A stretch of 64,000 bases of DNA from Rheinheimera aquimaris (lineage in GTDB: Bacteria > Pseudomonadota > Gammaproteobacteria > Enterobacterales > Alteromonadaceae). A program made the translations under genes and the position numbers. Where the stretch lies: positions 1-64,000 of the forward strand of contig NZ_JAJAVQ010000005.1 in NCBI RefSeq assembly GCF_020531985.1, in the 5' to 3' direction. Under the pieces are notes generated by a model, which was given only the letters and a program-made list of their open reading frames with translations, ran no database searches and had not been told where the DNA came from. Position 1 is the stretch's first letter, and every line of letters starts with the position of its first letter. Positions 18,861 through 28,534 of the stretch are shown in pieces.

Positions 18861-21149
18861 TTATTCGCTGCTGCTGGTTTGATCACTGCTAGTATCATTA
18901 CCCAGACTAACCTGCACTTCATCAATTCGCTGCAGACCGCGTGGCAGCTTATTGCCGCGCCGGCCGCGCTCGCCATGATAATGCGCCAGATCGTCCGCTT
19001 TCAGCCCCAGCTTGCGCTTGCCAGCCACCAACGTTACGCTGCCGTCAGCCGGTACTATCGCCAGCTGACAAACATATTCTTCCCGACTGGCAGCGCGGGC
19101 AGAAGGAATCGACATCAGTTTATTGCCTTTACCTTTGCTGAGCTTAGGTAAATCCGCCACCGGAAACACCAGCATGCGGCCTTCATTAGAAATACACAGT
19201 ACCAAATCGGTATCCGGTTGTTTCACTACCACAGGCGGTAATACTTTTGCGCCTACCGGCAAACTCAGCACGGCTTTACCGGCCTTGTTGCGGCTGAGTA
19301 AATCACTGTATTCGGCAACAAAGCCATAGCCGGCGTCACTGGCCAGCAGCAGGGCTTGTTTGTCATCACCCAGCAGCACATGCTCAAAGCTCTCACCGGC
19401 AACCATAGCAAAACGGCCGCTTAAGGGCTCGCCCTGGCCGCGGGCAGACGGCAGCTCATGCGCTTCGGTGGCAAAACTACGGCCTGATGAATCAATAAAT
19501 ACTGCTTGTTGGTTTGAACGGCCACTGGCCATGGCTTTAAAGGCATCACCGGCTTTGTAACTTAACGCATTACCATCAACATCGTGGCCTTTGGCACAGC
19601 GCACCCAGCCTTTTTCGGACAGCACCACAGTAACCGCCTCGCTTGGCAACAGCTCTTTTTCACTCAGCGCTTTGGCTTCGCCGCGCACCACTATCGGGCT
19701 ACGTCTGTCATCACCATATTTCTCCGCGTCAGAGAGCAGCTCATCACGGATAAGTTTGGTCAGCTTTTTCTCTGAGCCAAGGATCGCCTGTAACTTATCA
19801 CGCTCTTTTGCCAGCTCGTCCTGCTCGCCGCGGATTTTCATCTCTTCCAGCTTGGCTAAATGGCGTAATTTCAGCTCCAGAATGGCTTCGGCCTGGCGTT
19901 CGGTAATGCCAAAGAATGACACTAACTCAGGTTTGGGCTCATCAAAAGTGCGGATAATACGGATCACATCATCAATGTTCAGAAAAGCTATTAATAAACC
20001 TTCCAATACATGCAACCGGTCCAGTACCTTGTCTAATCGGTATTGCAAGCGGCGGCGCACTGTATCGCGGCGGAAGGTCAGCCATTCGCTCAGGATTTCC
20101 AGCAGGTTTTTTACCCGCGGCCGGTTATCCAACCCAAGTATATTGATATTAACCCGGTAGCTTTTCTCCAGATCCGTGGTCGCAAACAGATGCTGCATCA
20201 GCTGTTCAACGTCAATGCGGTTTGAACGCGGTACGATAACAATCCGGGTCGGGTTTTCATGATCCGACTCATCACGTAAATCACTGACCATAGGCAGCTT
20301 TTTCGCCTGCATCTGGGCAGCAATCTGTTCCAGCACTTTGGCACCCGATGTTTGATGCGGCAAAGCGGTAATGACAATATCGCCATCTTCCTGCTGGTAA
20401 ATAGCGCGCATTTTTACGCTGCCACGGCCGGTTTCGTAGATAGCGGCTAAGTCGGCTGCCGGGCTGATGATTTCGGCATCAGTCGGGTAGTCAGGTCCTT
20501 TTACGTACTGCATTAAATCCGTCACTGTACTGTGCGGATTGTCCAGCAGGGCGGCGCAGGCATGTGCCACTTCACGCGCGTTATGTGGCGGAATATCGGT
20601 TGCCATCCCCACCGCAATACCGGTAATGCCGTTGAGCAGAATATGCGGTAAGCGTGCTGGCAGCACTTTGGGCTCTTCCAGCGTACCATCGAAATTCGGC
20701 AGCCAGTCGGTGGTACCGGAGCCCAGTTCAGACAGCAGTACTTCAGAAAAACGCGACAGCTTGGCTTCGGTATAACGCATTGCCGCAAACGATTTCGGGT
20801 CGTCCGGTGCACCCCAGTTGCCCTGACCGTCGACCAGCGGGTACCGGTAAGAAAATGGCTGAGCCATCAGCACCATAGCTTCGTAACATGCCGAATCGCC
20901 ATGCGGGTGGAATTTACCTAACACATCACCGACTGTACGCGCCGACTTTTTGTACTTTGCCAGATGTGACAAACCAAGCTCAGACATCGCATACACGATA
21001 CGCCGCTGCACCGGCTTTAATCCGTCACCAATATGCGGTAAAGCCCTGTCCATAATGACGTACATAGAGTAATTAAGGTACGCCTCTTCAGTAAAACGCC
21101 GCAGCGGAAGCTGCTCTACACCGTCATACGAAATTACTGTTTCTGTCAT
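18861..21149 (-). CDS. parC: DNA topoisomerase IV subunit A ParC
   Basis: A 762-residue subunit that cuts and rejoins DNA to decatenate chromosomes with ParE. The active tyrosine is Y126 in [10 protein letters not shown]. The quinolone-resistance region reads [11 protein letters not shown] with Ser86 and Glu90, the susceptible wild-type residues of the family. The coiled 'tower' and the C-terminal beta-pinwheel blades are present. ATG at 21149 follows AGGA at 6 nt and lies 3 nt after the TPR gene's stop. That gene separates parC from parE. Confidence 0.97.
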   Translation of the reverse strand: MTETVISYDGVEQLPLRRFTEEAYLNYSMYVIMDRALPHIGDGLKPVQRRIVYAMSELGLSHLAKYKKSARTVGDVLGKFHPHGDSACYEAMVLMAQPFSYRYPLVDGQGNWGAPDDPKSFAAMRYTEAKLSRFSEVLLSELGSGTTDWLPNFDGTLEEPKVLPARLPHILLNGITGIAVGMATDIPPHNAREVAHACAALLDNPHSTVTDLMQYVKGPDYPTDAEIISPAADLAAIYETGRGSVKMRAIYQQEDGDIVITALPHQTSGAKVLEQIAAQMQAKKLPMVSDLRDESDHENPTRIVIVPRSNRIDVEQLMQHLFATTDLEKSYRVNINILGLDNRPRVKNLLEILSEWLTFRRDTVRRRLQYRLDKVLDRLHVLEGLLIAFLNIDDVIRIIRTFDEPKPELVSFFGITERQAEAILELKLRHLAKLEEMKIRGEQDELAKERDKLQAILGSEKKLTKLIRDELLSDAEKYGDDRRSPIVVRGEAKALSEKELLPSEAVTVVLSEKGWVRCAKGHDVDGNALSYKAGDAFKAMASGRSNQQAVFIDSSGRSFATEAHELPSARGQGEPLSGRFAMVAGESFEHVLLGDDKQALLLASDAGYGFVAEYSDLLSRNKAGKAVLSLPVGAKVLPPVVVKQPDTDLVLCISNEGRMLVFPVADLPKLSKGKGNKLMSIPSARAASREEYVCQLAIVPADGSVTLVAGKRKLGLKADDLAHYHGERGRRGNKLPRGLQRIDEVQVSLGNDTSSDQTSSSE

Positions 21150-21152
21150 AAC

Positions 21153-22559
21153 TTATCCTGTCTGGCCGGACACTTCTGCCCCGGTCGCTATAGATTTAGA
21201 TTTTTTGCGGGTCAGCTGCCATAACAGCAGGATCAGCAACACCAATGTGCTACACCCCAGCACCGCCAGCCACAAAAACTGTACCTGCCGGTCACGCTCT
21301 GCTTCTTTCAGTCGCAAAGCTTTAAGTTCATTATCCTGCTCCAGCAGGCGGTTCTGCTGCAGCTGCCGTTCATGATCAAAGCCAAGCCGCAGTTGTTCCA
21401 GTGCCAGCTCATTCTCTTTATCGCGCACATCCTGAAACAGGAAAACAAAATCGGTTAACTGCTGATAAGCCCGCTGATACTCACCTTGCTCAGCCAATAA
21501 CTGGGCTTTTAAGTACCAGACATTAAGGCGGGTTGGGCTATCTTCAGCGACACTTTCATCCGTCAGCGCCTGCTCAGCCAGCACCACTTGCTGCATTGCC
21601 AGCGAGCTTTGATTCAGCTTCTGATAAATAAGTGCCTTTTCATAGTGATGCGTCGAAATATGCGAGGTGGATTGTAACTGAGGTAAATACTGCTCGGCTT
21701 TATCGATGTAAGACAAGGCTGCGTCGCCGTTGCCACTGTCGCTGCTGGTAATAGCCAGCCCCAGATAGGCATGGTACAGGTTCACCTTATCATCAGCCTG
21801 CAGGCTTTTTTGCAGCATTTGATTATAGGTTTGCAACGACAGCTGATACTGCTCCAGATAGCTATAAGTGCGTGCCAGATTAAACAACACCGTGATCTGA
21901 TTTTTTTGCCAGCCCAGTTGTTCGTACTGCTTTAGCGCTTCATTTAGCAGGCCAATCGCATCCTGTTCAAACGCAAGTGAGGCGTACAACAACCCGAGTT
22001 CAGCATTTATTTCTGCCAGCAGTTCAGCATCTTTCAGCGGCTGAGCACGTTGATATGTATCTTTGAGTAACAGTAATGCCTGCTGTTCTTTATTTTGCGC
22101 ACTGAGTAATGCAGCATGATTAATCTGCCCCAACAAAACATGCTTTTCATCATCAAGCAAAGTGGCCAGTTCCATCCCTTGCTGATAGTGCTGCATTGCC
22201 TGTTGATATTGTGTTTGCATTTCCAGCGCAAAACCCAGCTGATACAGCAGATCAACTTTTAACAGCGAGGGCTCTTTCCCGAGCAGAGCCAGCCCCCGCT
22301 CTGCGGCTTCCAGCTGTTCCTGATGCCGTCCCAGAGCCTTCATCAGCGCGGCCTGCTGATAGTACCAGTTTGCCTGTACCTCTGGCGTCAGGTTTGCCAG
22401 CTCAGAGCGATGCTGCTGCAGCAACTGCAACATTTGCTCAGGTTGTTGGTGTTTTTGCTCATCAACCTGCGCCAGCCAATCTGGCAGCGTAGTTGCAACA
22501 GCAGCCTGACTCAACAGCATGCCGGTACAAAACATAATTGCTGATAAATGTTTGTTCAC
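21153..22559 (-). CDS. secreted/membrane TPR-repeat protein between parE and parC
   Basis: About 468 residues. A GTG start at 22559 (after AAGG at 9 nt) gives a signal peptide, NKHLSAIMFCTGMLLSQAAVA. About nine TPR-like helix pairs follow (residues 30-400), then a charged coiled coil (ELKALRLKEAERDRQ), one C-terminal membrane helix (FLWLAVLGCSTLVLLILLLW) and a short basic tail. This is the sensor half of many TPR-linked kinases or cyclases, but no catalytic domain follows. It is wedged between parE (29 nt) and parC (3 nt). Its partner and function are unknown. The longer frame to 22631 would overlap parE and is rejected. Confidence 0.8.
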   Translation of the reverse strand: MNKHLSAIMFCTGMLLSQAAVATTLPDWLAQVDEQKHQQPEQMLQLLQQHRSELANLTPEVQANWYYQQAALMKALGRHQEQLEAAERGLALLGKEPSLLKVDLLYQLGFALEMQTQYQQAMQHYQQGMELATLLDDEKHVLLGQINHAALLSAQNKEQQALLLLKDTYQRAQPLKDAELLAEINAELGLLYASLAFEQDAIGLLNEALKQYEQLGWQKNQITVLFNLARTYSYLEQYQLSLQTYNQMLQKSLQADDKVNLYHAYLGLAITSSDSGNGDAALSYIDKAEQYLPQLQSTSHISTHHYEKALIYQKLNQSSLAMQQVVLAEQALTDESVAEDSPTRLNVWYLKAQLLAEQGEYQRAYQQLTDFVFLFQDVRDKENELALEQLRLGFDHERQLQQNRLLEQDNELKALRLKEAERDRQVQFLWLAVLGCSTLVLLILLLWQLTRKKSKSIATGAEVSGQTG

Positions 22560-22588
22560 AGTCTGACGCCTTGTGCTGAGTGCTGTTG

Positions 22589-24484
22589 TTAAACCGTAAG
22601 GGCCGCTTTGTCGCCTTTTTGCTCCAGCCATTCGCGACGGTCTGTCGAGCGCTTTTTCGCCAGCAACATATCCATGATTTCCATGGTTTGTGTTACGTCA
22701 TCTATCGTCAGTTGCACTAAACGCCGGGTGTTAGGATCCATAGTGGTTTCACGCAGTTGCAACGGGTTCATCTCGCCCAAACCTTTAAAACGCTGCACAT
22801 TTACTTTGCCGCGTTTTTTCTCTGCTTCTATCCGGTCCAAAATGCCATTTTTTTCATCCTCATCCAGCGCGTAATACACCTCTTTGCCGATATCAATGCG
22901 GTATAAAGGCGGCATGGCGACATAAACATGCCCCGCCTCAACCAGATTACGGAAATGGCGCATAAACAAGGCGCATAACAAGGTGGCAATGTGCAGACCA
23001 TCTGAGTCAGCATCCGCCAGAATACAGATTTTACCGTAGCGCAGTGCGGTCAAATCGTCACTGTCCGGGTCCATACCGATGGCGACAGAAATATCATGCA
23101 CCTCCTGTGACGCCAGAATTTGGCCAGACTCCACTTCCCAGGTATTCAAAATCTTACCGCGTAGTGGCATAACAGCTTGAAACTCGCGGTCGCGCGCCTG
23201 CTTGGCACTACCACCTGCCGAGTCACCTTCTACCAGAAACAGTTCAGTCTGGTTTAAATCCTGTGATGAACAGTCCGCCAGCTTGCCAGGCAAGGCCGGG
23301 CCTGAGGTCACCTTTTTACGTACGACTTTTTTGGCCGCTTTTAGGCGCTTTTGCGCGTTGTTAATACAAAAGTCTGCCAGGCTTTCTGCAATATCGGTGT
23401 GCTCGTTCAGCCATAAACTAAACGCATCTTTAACGATACCGGACACAAACGCGGCTGACTGACGCGATGACAAGCGCTCTTTGGTCTGGCCGGCAAATTG
23501 TGGATCCTGCATTTTTAGCGACAGGATATAAGCACAGCGGTCCCAGATATCTTCTGCTGACAGCTTGATGCCACGTGGCAACAGGTTACGGAATTCACAA
23601 AATTCACGCAGCGCCTCCAGTAAGCCCTGGCGCAATCCATTGACATGAGTACCGCCCTGAGCCGTTGGGATCAGGTTGACATAGCTTTCGGTCACCAACT
23701 CGCCGCCCTCTGGCAGCCATAACAATGCCCATTCCACAGCTTCAGTGCTGGCACTGAAACTGCCGACAAATGGCTTCTCCGGCAGGCAAACATAATCTTT
23801 AACTGACTCGGCCAGATAATCTTTAATACCAGCCTGATAGCACCACTGGTACTGCTGCTGGTTTACTTTGTCATCGAAACTGACGGTCAGCCCCGGGCAC
23901 AATACAGCTTTGGCTTTTAATACATGCAGCAGGCGGCTGACCGAGAATTTGGCTGAATCGAAGTAAGATGCTGTTGGCCAGAACCGTACCCGGGTACCGG
24001 TATTGCGTTTACCCACAGTGCCGGTGATGCTCAGCTCTGACACTTTATTGCCATGCTCAAACGCCATTTCATACACATTACCGTCGCGGCGCACGGTGAC
24101 ATCAACGCGGCTCGACAAGGCGTTAACCACCGAAATACCGACGCCGTGTAAACCACCGGAGAACTGGTAGTTTTTATTGGAGAACTTACCGCCGGCGTGC
24201 AAACGACAGAAAATCAGCTCTACGCCGGTAACGCCCTCTTCCGGATGAATATCTACCGGCATACCACGGCCGTTATCGATTACTTCAAGTGACTGATCAT
24301 CATGCAAAATAACCTGTACTGCATCGGCATGCCCTGCCAGCGCTTCATCGACGCTGTTGTCGATAACTTCTTGCCCCAAATGGTTTGGCCGGCTGGTATC
24401 GGTATACATTCCGGGGCGACGCTGCACGGGCTCAAGCCCGGTCAGCACTTCAATCGAATCGGCATTGTATTGTTGTGATGTCAT
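22589..24484 (-). CDS. parE: DNA topoisomerase IV subunit B ParE
   Basis: About 631 residues, the ATPase half of topoisomerase IV. The GHKL ATP site is seen in EVIDNSVDEA, DNGRGMPVDIH and GGLHGVGISVVNALS. The TOPRIM metal site is EGDSAGG, with DADSDG further on. I use the ATG at 24484 rather than the GTG 12 bases upstream because the MTSQQYNAD start matches the family and has a GAGA site. It lies 35 nt after yqiA in the conserved yqiA-parE order. Confidence 0.96.
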   Translation of the reverse strand: MTSQQYNADSIEVLTGLEPVQRRPGMYTDTSRPNHLGQEVIDNSVDEALAGHADAVQVILHDDQSLEVIDNGRGMPVDIHPEEGVTGVELIFCRLHAGGKFSNKNYQFSGGLHGVGISVVNALSSRVDVTVRRDGNVYEMAFEHGNKVSELSITGTVGKRNTGTRVRFWPTASYFDSAKFSVSRLLHVLKAKAVLCPGLTVSFDDKVNQQQYQWCYQAGIKDYLAESVKDYVCLPEKPFVGSFSASTEAVEWALLWLPEGGELVTESYVNLIPTAQGGTHVNGLRQGLLEALREFCEFRNLLPRGIKLSAEDIWDRCAYILSLKMQDPQFAGQTKERLSSRQSAAFVSGIVKDAFSLWLNEHTDIAESLADFCINNAQKRLKAAKKVVRKKVTSGPALPGKLADCSSQDLNQTELFLVEGDSAGGSAKQARDREFQAVMPLRGKILNTWEVESGQILASQEVHDISVAIGMDPDSDDLTALRYGKICILADADSDGLHIATLLCALFMRHFRNLVEAGHVYVAMPPLYRIDIGKEVYYALDEDEKNGILDRIEAEKKRGKVNVQRFKGLGEMNPLQLRETTMDPNTRRLVQLTIDDVTQTMEIMDMLLAKKRSTDRREWLEQKGDKAALTV

Positions 24485-24519
24485 AGTCTCGGTCACTGGC
24501 TGATAGGATTAAGCGCGTT

Positions 24520-25110
24520 TTACGCAAGTTGGCAAAAGTTGGCAATAGCGTCCAGTTCATTGGCATAGCCAACGTAACTGTGATCACCACCTTCGCTCAG
24601 TTTTATGGTTGCACCTTTATAGTATTCAAGCGCAAGACGGTAATCTAACACTTCATCGCCGCTTTGCAACAACAGCAAGTAATTCTCAGGTTTTTGCAAC
24701 GTTATTGGCATCATCTGCTGCAACTGGCTCATTTGCGCACTGGTGACATCATAATGTTGCTGCAATACCGGGTGATAATAGCGGCCAAGGTGTTTATCTA
24801 ATACCGTATGCGGTGCCACGGCCGGGTTAATCAAACAAGCCCGGCATTCAATTTGCTCAGCAATACAGGTAGCCAGAAAGCCGCCCAATGAACTGCCTAT
24901 CAGCGCAACATTACGCTGCTGCCCGATGTGTTGTTTGATAAGAGTAAGCGCTGCTGCTGGCTCATACGGCAGATCCAGCGCGACATAGTCAATATGTGGA
25001 TAATGCTGTTGAAAATAAGCCGTAGTCTGCTGCGCTTTATCTGACAGCGACGAGCTGGCAAAACCATGTAAATAAAGTATTTTACTGTTCATATTTTGTA
25101 TTACTACCAT
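24520..25110 (-). CDS. yqiA: YqiA-family alpha/beta hydrolase (esterase)
   Basis: A 196-residue cytosolic esterase of the UPF0227/YqiA family. The nucleophile elbow is GSSLGG (Ser74), the acid lies in SGDEVLD, and the His is in GGDHSYVGY. The N-terminal LYLHGFASS is the oxyanion-hole segment. ATG at 25110 lies 2 nt beyond the cpdA stop; an internal ATG at 25092 is an alternative start. The physiological substrate is unknown, although E. coli YqiA hydrolyses short acyl esters. Confidence 0.92.
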   Translation of the reverse strand: MVVIQNMNSKILYLHGFASSSLSDKAQQTTAYFQQHYPHIDYVALDLPYEPAAALTLIKQHIGQQRNVALIGSSLGGFLATCIAEQIECRACLINPAVAPHTVLDKHLGRYYHPVLQQHYDVTSAQMSQLQQMMPITLQKPENYLLLLQSGDEVLDYRLALEYYKGATIKLSEGGDHSYVGYANELDAIANFCQLA

Positions 25111-25112
25111 TA

Positions 25113-25868
25113 TTACAAGCGGCGAAACTGCCAGCTTACTTCACCGTCGGCACTAAAATGCCAATCACACCACTGTGGCCCCGCATTTACCGTTTGCCAC
25201 TGTGCTGAGGGTAAAAACTGTACTGAGCTTGCCGGACAGCCGACTATATTAATGCCCTGCTCCAACCGCTGGTAGGCATAATGAGCATGGCCGTGTGCAA
25301 TTCCCCTGATCTGAGGGTGTGCTTTTATGCTATACCAAAGCGCAGCCTGATCCTGCTGACCGTGTTTATCGATAAAACAATTAAGCGGCACAGGGTGATG
25401 ATGGCAAAACAGCCAGATATTAGCTTGCGTGCTATCACGGCATTGCTGCGCTAACCATTGCTGCTGTGCCTTGGGAAATACACCGGCCGGCGTTGCACCT
25501 TTAGTATTTAACAATACCAGCTGCCAGCCCTGTAATTGCAGGCTCTGATCTATACGAAAAGGAGGAGCAACACACAGCTGCTTTAGCATGGTTTCATCAT
25601 CATGATTACCCGGCGTTATAAATACCGGGCAATTTAATCCCTGCATAAGCTCAGCCAGCAGGCTGTATGACGCTTCGCTGTGATCCTGTGTTAAATCGCC
25701 GGTTAAAATTACCGCATCAGGCAGCTCTGTTTGCAACTGCCGGATTATCGCAGCCAGATGCTTTGCAGGTTGCACCTGCTGATAGTAACCGTCTGCACTT
25801 TGTAATAAGTGGCAATCGGTGATCTGCACCAGACGGTAAGCGTTTTTCGGGCTGAACACGTACTGCAT
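25113..25868 (-). CDS. cpdA: 3',5'-cyclic-AMP phosphodiesterase CpdA
   Basis: A 251-residue class III cyclic nucleotide phosphodiesterase that hydrolyses cAMP to AMP. The metallophosphoesterase motifs are in order: TDCHL (D18, H20), GDLTQD (D58), GNHD (88-91), HHH (near 155) and GHAH (192-195). Its ATG overlaps the stop of the DUF1249 gene by one base (TAATG). It sits in the same nudF-yqiB-cpdA-yqiA-parE order as E. coli, which supports CpdA rather than a generic phosphoesterase. Confidence 0.94.
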   Translation of the reverse strand: MQYVFSPKNAYRLVQITDCHLLQSADGYYQQVQPAKHLAAIIRQLQTELPDAVILTGDLTQDHSEASYSLLAELMQGLNCPVFITPGNHDDETMLKQLCVAPPFRIDQSLQLQGWQLVLLNTKGATPAGVFPKAQQQWLAQQCRDSTQANIWLFCHHHPVPLNCFIDKHGQQDQAALWYSIKAHPQIRGIAHGHAHYAYQRLEQGINIVGCPASSVQFLPSAQWQTVNAGPQWCDWHFSADGEVSWQFRRL

Positions 25869-26308
25869 TAACCGAACACCAGCTCCCGGTTAATGTAACC
25901 CTGACCAGCACAGAGTTTCAGCCAGTCACGCAGTAACATGTTGATTTGCCTTTTTTCATCCGGTAACAACATATCCAGATTGGGATAATCGTAGCGAGCC
26001 TTAAAACGGCTGATATGCTGGCAAGCCAGCACTTCGGCCACCTGTGCATCATGATACAACCGCACGACAAAATGCGGCCGGAAAAAATGTTGCTGCTCAT
26101 CCAGCAGTTCGATCTGCAGCGTAGTGGTAAAACGGGCCACCTCACTGACACTGATACAATAGCGATGCTGCGCAGAAACCTGAATGACCGTTGATTGCCC
26201 CTGACGGGTATCGTCAGACAAATAGCGGTTCAACTGCGCGTAATTACGTTCACACAGTGCGAGAAAATCCGGTAATTGTGGTACATATTTACGGCGTTTA
26301 AACCACAC
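25868..26308 (-). CDS. yqiB: DUF1249 protein (YqiB family)
   Basis: A 146-residue cytosolic protein of unknown function matching E. coli YqiB. It shares FLALCERNYAQLNRYL near the start, then VVRLYHDAQVAEV, and a closing block RFKARYDYPN that contains the family's most conserved run. The GTG start at 26308 is chosen because it follows GGGGAG at 6 nt and lies 1 nt after the nudF TGA. An upstream frame to 26461 lies wholly inside nudF and encodes unrelated residues. Confidence 0.9.
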   Translation of the reverse strand: MWFKRRKYVPQLPDFLALCERNYAQLNRYLSDDTRQGQSTVIQVSAQHRYCISVSEVARFTTTLQIELLDEQQHFFRPHFVVRLYHDAQVAEVLACQHISRFKARYDYPNLDMLLPDEKRQINMLLRDWLKLCAGQGYINRELVFG

Positions 26309-26309
26309 T

Positions 26310-26945
26310 TCAGGCTCCCCAGGCGTGTTTGACTTTATCCAGATTAAGAGCCAGCCATTGCAGTGCAATGACACTGGCGGCGTTATCGATTTTTTGCTGT
26401 TCCAGCAGTTGCATCGCCACAGTACGGGGCACCAGATGCACTTTAATATCTTCCTGTTCATCAGCCAAACCGAAGATCCCCTGCTGCACCGGCGCGGTAA
26501 GCTGGCCTAAAAACAGTTGGATCCGTTCAGTTGTACCGCCCGGGCTAGATAAGTAGCTAAGCATAGGCCAAAGTTCGCCCATTGTTAACCCGGCTTCTTC
26601 CTGCGCTTCACGCCGTGCGACCTGCTCAGCACTTTCGCCTGACTCTATCATGCCGGCTATCGCCTCCAGCAACCATGGGCTTTGTCCGCCGCTACTGGCG
26701 CCGACTCTGAACTGTTCAATCAGCACCAGCTCATCGGTATTAGCGTTATAAGGTAACACGACAACAGCGTGGCCACGTTCAAATACTTCGCGCTTTACCG
26801 TGCCACTCCAGCCACCATTGAACAGCTTATGCCGCAATGTATATTGTTCTAAGCGGAAAAAACCCTGAAAAACCGTGCTTTTGTCGAGAATCTCCAGATC
26901 CTGCGGCCCAAATGAAGGATACTGACTGATATTGTATTTAGACAT
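26310..26945 (-). CDS. nudF: ADP-ribose diphosphatase NudF
   Basis: A 211-residue Nudix hydrolase that cleaves ADP-ribose to AMP and ribose 5-phosphate. The Nudix box runs GMIESGESAEQVARREAQEEAG, with the REAQEEAG catalytic glutamates. The dimer and substrate segments AVVVLPYNANTDELVLIEQFR and SPGGTTERIQLFLG fit the NudF type. The ATG at 26945 has a GTGAG site at 7 nt; a GTG 12 bases upstream is less likely. It is the first gene of a seven-gene run and divergent from tolC, as in E. coli. Confidence 0.94.
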   Translation of the reverse strand: MSKYNISQYPSFGPQDLEILDKSTVFQGFFRLEQYTLRHKLFNGGWSGTVKREVFERGHAVVVLPYNANTDELVLIEQFRVGASSGGQSPWLLEAIAGMIESGESAEQVARREAQEEAGLTMGELWPMLSYLSSPGGTTERIQLFLGQLTAPVQQGIFGLADEQEDIKVHLVPRTVAMQLLEQQKIDNAASVIALQWLALNLDKVKHAWGA

Positions 26946-27064
26946 AACTGCACTCACATTCTGTTACACTCTTGCGTGCAACTTTACCGTTTAATGATTA
27001 CGAAGTTTACCGTAACAGAGTATTATTCGTGCAGTTTCCTTTTATCTGACCAGGATTGGTAGAA

Positions 27065-28426
27065 ATGAAAAAGACCTTAATCAGTACCTTGTTAGCATCT
27101 TCTTTCGGTTTGTTCAGCCTGCAGATTGCTGCAGCGGACCTGCAGGAAATATATCAGTTAGCCACACAAAAAGATCCGCAGCTGTTAAAAGCGATAGCCA
27201 CGCGCGACTCAGCGCGCGAAGCGATTGATGTTAGTAAAGCCAGTTTATTACCGCAGGTAAATTTAACCGCGGGCTACAGCAAAACTATGGCTGAACGCTC
27301 GCAACCGCTCGAGTCAGGCGACCTGATTATTATCGATACCGAAGGGTCAGGTTGGGATGCCCAGGTTAGCTTATCGCAATCACTTTTCGACTGGACTAAC
27401 TGGGAAAACCTGAATACAGCTGAAAAACGCGCCTTACAAAGCCAGACCAATCTGGACGCTGCCTCGCAAGAGCTGATTGTCCGTGTGTCGCAAGCCTATT
27501 TTAATGTGTTAAAAGCAGTAGATGATTTAGGTTTTGCCGAAGCAGAAAAACGCTCTATCGAGCGCCAATTAGAGCAAACCAAACAGCGCTTTGCCGTAGG
27601 TTTAACGGCGATTACCGATGTGCATGAAGCCCAGGCGCAGTTTGACAGTGCCGTTGCCCGTGAAATCACCGCGCAAAACGCGCTGGAAACTGCCCGTGAA
27701 GCACTACGTGAAATTACCGGCCAGTATCATGCTGAACTGGCAACGCTAAATACAGATAAGTTTTCTACCCAAACACCTTCACCGGCCAGTGCTGACGAGT
27801 GGGTTAAACTGGCGGAAGAGAAAAACCTGAGCCTGAAGGCAAACAAACTGGCGCTGGAAATTGCGCAGAATGATATTGATATCGCCAGAGCCGGGCATTA
27901 CCCAACGGTATCGCTGGATGCTTCCTATGGTACATCAGATACAAAATCTGATGTCACAGTAGGTGGCGAAACCACAACCACAGACTTACCGCGCTTGGAT
28001 AGCAAATCAATAGGTCTTAACCTGCGTGTGCCGCTATACAGTGGTGGTGCTACCACTGCTCGCACCGCTGTAGCCCGTGCAAATTATGTTGCCGCAGCGC
28101 AGGATCTGGAATTAAGCTACCGCACCGCAGTACGCCAGGTTCGCAGCTCTTTTAACGATATTAATGCCAATATTGCAACGATCCGGGCACTTGAACAGGC
28201 TGTTATTTCTGCTGAAAGTGCGTTAAATGCCACTGAAGCCGGTTTTGAAGTCGGCACCCGTACCATTGTTGATGTGCTGCTGAGTACCCGTAACCTGTTT
28301 GAAGCACGCCGCAACTTATCCGGTGCCCGCTACAACTACGTTATTGCTATTCTGGCGCTGAAACAGGCAGCCGGTAACCTGTCGGAACAGGATCTGACGG
28401 GCATTAACCAGGCCCTGACTAACTAA
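27065..28426 (+). CDS. tolC: outer-membrane channel TolC
   Basis: A 453-residue outer-membrane exit duct for RND, MFS and type I secretion systems. A signal peptide (KKTLISTLLASSFGLFSLQIAAA) precedes two tandem OEP repeats of long helices and short beta strands. The conserved ends are NLNTAEKRALQSQ in repeat one and RTIVDVLLSTRNLFEARRNLSGARYNYVIA in repeat two. ATG at 27065 follows AGGATT. No export pump adjoins, but the window's RND pair lacks its own channel and may use this one. Confidence 0.95.
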   Translation: MKKTLISTLLASSFGLFSLQIAAADLQEIYQLATQKDPQLLKAIATRDSAREAIDVSKASLLPQVNLTAGYSKTMAERSQPLESGDLIIIDTEGSGWDAQVSLSQSLFDWTNWENLNTAEKRALQSQTNLDAASQELIVRVSQAYFNVLKAVDDLGFAEAEKRSIERQLEQTKQRFAVGLTAITDVHEAQAQFDSAVAREITAQNALETAREALREITGQYHAELATLNTDKFSTQTPSPASADEWVKLAEEKNLSLKANKLALEIAQNDIDIARAGHYPTVSLDASYGTSDTKSDVTVGGETTTTDLPRLDSKSIGLNLRVPLYSGGATTARTAVARANYVAAAQDLELSYRTAVRQVRSSFNDINANIATIRALEQAVISAESALNATEAGFEVGTRTIVDVLLSTRNLFEARRNLSGARYNYVIAILALKQAAGNLSEQDLTGINQALTN

Positions 28427-28435
28427 TCTGCGTTA

Positions 28436-28461
28436 AGGTTCACCGCATCTGCGGTGAACCT
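28436..28461 (+). terminator. intrinsic terminator of tolC
   Basis: A perfect 11-bp stem AGGTTCACCGC/GCGGTGAACCT with an ATCT loop. The trailing T-tract is poor. Confidence 0.75.
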
Positions 28462-28534
28462 CTTACCAGTTTCTGCTATCTCCCCCGCCATTTTTCGCTA
28501 CAATAGCGCTTTCATTTTTTGCTGAGGATATCGC

